From Nitrospirota bacterium (GTDB lineage: Bacteria; Nitrospirota_A; Leptospirillia; Leptospirillales; Leptospirillaceae): 13,931 nucleotides of DNA. The translations under genes and the position numbers were made by a program. Location: positions 1-13,931 of the forward strand of contig DAIBSV010000036.1 of assembly GCA_027415455.1 (NCBI GenBank). Direction: 5' to 3'. Below the pieces are notes generated by a model that did no database searches, was not told the origin of the DNA, and saw only the letters and a program-made list of their open reading frames with translations. This document shows, in pieces, positions 13,178 to 13,931 of this stretch (position 1 is its first letter; the number at the start of each line of letters is the position of its first letter).

Positions 13178-13534
13178 GTGCCCGTGAAAGCCACGAATAC
13201 CGGATCAAAGAATTCACCACGTCCCGCGGAGGAGGAAAAAAAGAAGGCGCCGTCCGCCCCCTCGTCCGGAAAATCTCCTGCGGTGGCCAAAGCCAGGACT
13301 CAGGCCGCAGAGGGGAAGAAGGTTCCCGTTGCCAAATCTTCCGCCAAGGTTTCTTCTCCCAGAAAATCTTCCGTCCGCAAATCGGGGAGCCCTTCTCCCG
13401 AAGATCTCCATCGGAAGATCGCCGAAGTCGCCTACTTCATCTCCGAGCGGCGGGGCTTCGTGGGCGGAAGCTGCGAGTCGGACTGGTACGAGGCCGAAGC
13501 CTATCTCCGGTCGCTCGAGGGGAGGCGGGCGTAG
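13178..13534 (+). CDS. DUF2934-domain protein with basic tail
   Basis: The 118-residue protein has two parts. Residues 1-72 are a disordered, highly basic tail rich in Lys, Ala, Ser and Pro (EEEKKKAPSAP, PRKSSVRKSG), resembling histone-H1-like tails. Residues 75-112 match the DUF2934 family: LHRKIAEVAYFISERRGF.GG, then SDWYEAEAYL. DUF2934 has no established function that I know; proteins with this layout are often small, and the tail suggests nucleic-acid or polyanion binding. I chose GTG at 13178, preceded by AAGGAGGAG; the open frame reaches back to 13082, but those codons cover the structured leader. It is a single gene with its own promoter. Confidence 0.8.
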   Translation: MPVKATNTGSKNSPRPAEEEKKKAPSAPSSGKSPAVAKARTQAAEGKKVPVAKSSAKVSSPRKSSVRKSGSPSPEDLHRKIAEVAYFISERRGFVGGSCESDWYEAEAYLRSLEGRRA

Positions 13535-13638
13535 CCTTCCGTCTTCGTCGGAAAGACTTTCCGCATTCAGTCGGATGAGGGTTCTCTCACCTTCGGGAGG
13601 AGTCGGTTTCCGGATTCTTGTAAAGGGAGGGAAGGGGA

Positions 13639-13931
13639 ATGATCTTTTCCGACCGGAACGATGCGGCCCGCCGTCTCGCGCGCGCTCTCGAGAAATTCCG
13701 CGGGCGCCATCCCCTTGTCCTGGCGATCCCCCGGGGGGCCGTCCCCATGGGGGAGATCCTCGCCCGGTCCCTGGACGGAGACCTGGATGTGGTCCTCGTC
13801 AGGAAGCTGCGGGCCCCCGACAATCCGGAGTTTGCCATCGGATCGGTGGCCGAGTCGGGATGGAGCTTCATCGCTCCCTATGCTGGGCGGGCCGGAGCCA
13901 CCCCAACTTACCTCGAAGCGGAAAAGAAGAT
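13639..13931 (+). CDS. Phosphoribosyltransferase-family protein (partial)
   Basis: Ninety-seven codons are present before the window ends with no stop in frame. The translation begins IFSDRNDAARRLARALEKFRG, followed by PLVLAIPRGAVPMGEILARSL and DLDVVLVRKLRAPDNPEFAIGSVAESG. This is the N-terminal half of PRTase-fold proteins annotated as putative phosphoribosyltransferases. The PRPP-binding signature expected in the second half lies beyond the window. AAAGGGAGGG and AAGGGG precede the ATG at 13639. Substrate unknown; some relatives are fused to a hydrolase domain, which cannot be checked here. Between 13535 and 13638 I see no gene and no convincing promoter. Confidence 0.8.
   Translation, partial: MIFSDRNDAARRLARALEKFRGRHPLVLAIPRGAVPMGEILARSLDGDLDVVLVRKLRAPDNPEFAIGSVAESGWSFIAPYAGRAGATPTYLEAEKK

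Noticed and set aside
13537..13560. Possible terminator after the DUF2934 gene
   Set aside because: Only a five-pair stem (TTCCG/CGGAA) with a weak, interrupted T stretch.
1..13931. CRISPR arrays, tRNA or rRNA genes, insertion sequences
   Set aside because: No regularly spaced repeats, tRNA-like cloverleaf, rRNA segments or transposase sequence were seen on either strand; the only large repeat is the 1-84/1056-1139 pair.

Overview
The window is GC-rich bacterial DNA, densely coded, with many genes joined by 1-8 bp start/stop overlaps and with GTG used as start about as often as ATG. The gene set is a P3A-type proton ATPase, bacterial alpha2beta2 glycyl-tRNA synthetase, YacG, cobalamin methyltransferases, a soluble acyl-ACP desaturase, a CDGSH protein, a DUF2934 protein and a likely sigma-54 promoter. 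My best guess is an acidophilic Gram-negative chemolithotroph of the Leptospirillum (Nitrospirota) type. That is inference from gene content and base composition, not from a marker gene.

Region 1 (1-1140) is a recombination scar. Bases 1-84 nearly repeat 1056-1139, the place where an EAL-domain gene (+) and the proton-ATPase gene (-) converge and overlap. The left copy keeps the last codons of an EAL gene and a remnant of the ATPase 3' end. The right copy keeps a 5'-truncated EAL gene (841-1083) and the complete ATPase. Between them lies AT-rich DNA with one small lipoprotein gene that has its own promoter and is followed by a 15-bp perfect stem-loop.

Region 2 (1048-4541): a minus-strand operon encodes an XRE-cupin regulator followed 8 bp later by the P3A H+-ATPase. 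Its best promoter would give a leaderless regulator mRNA. Divergently, a near-consensus promoter drives a CDGSH iron-sulfur protein through a roughly 125-nt structured leader, closed by an intrinsic terminator.

Region 3 (4595-11849) is one long plus-strand gene train: glyQ-glyS-ribD-ribE-yacG-cobI-(four-TM protein of unknown function)-cobM. Every junction overlaps except the 43-bp gap before ribE, where a TATAAT sequence spans the ribD stop. It joins glycine tRNA charging, riboflavin synthesis, a zinc-binding gyrase inhibitor and two steps of corrin-ring methylation. The rest of the riboflavin genes (ribBA, ribH) and of the cobalamin pathway are not in the window.

Region 4 (11850-13931): a 308-bp intergenic stretch carries a strong sigma-54 -24/-12 match ahead of a ferritin-like acyl-ACP desaturase, whose stop codon sits in the loop of its own terminator. 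Next come a DUF2934 protein with a lysine/alanine/proline-rich tail behind a structured leader, and the first 97 codons of a phosphoribosyltransferase-family protein that runs off the window.
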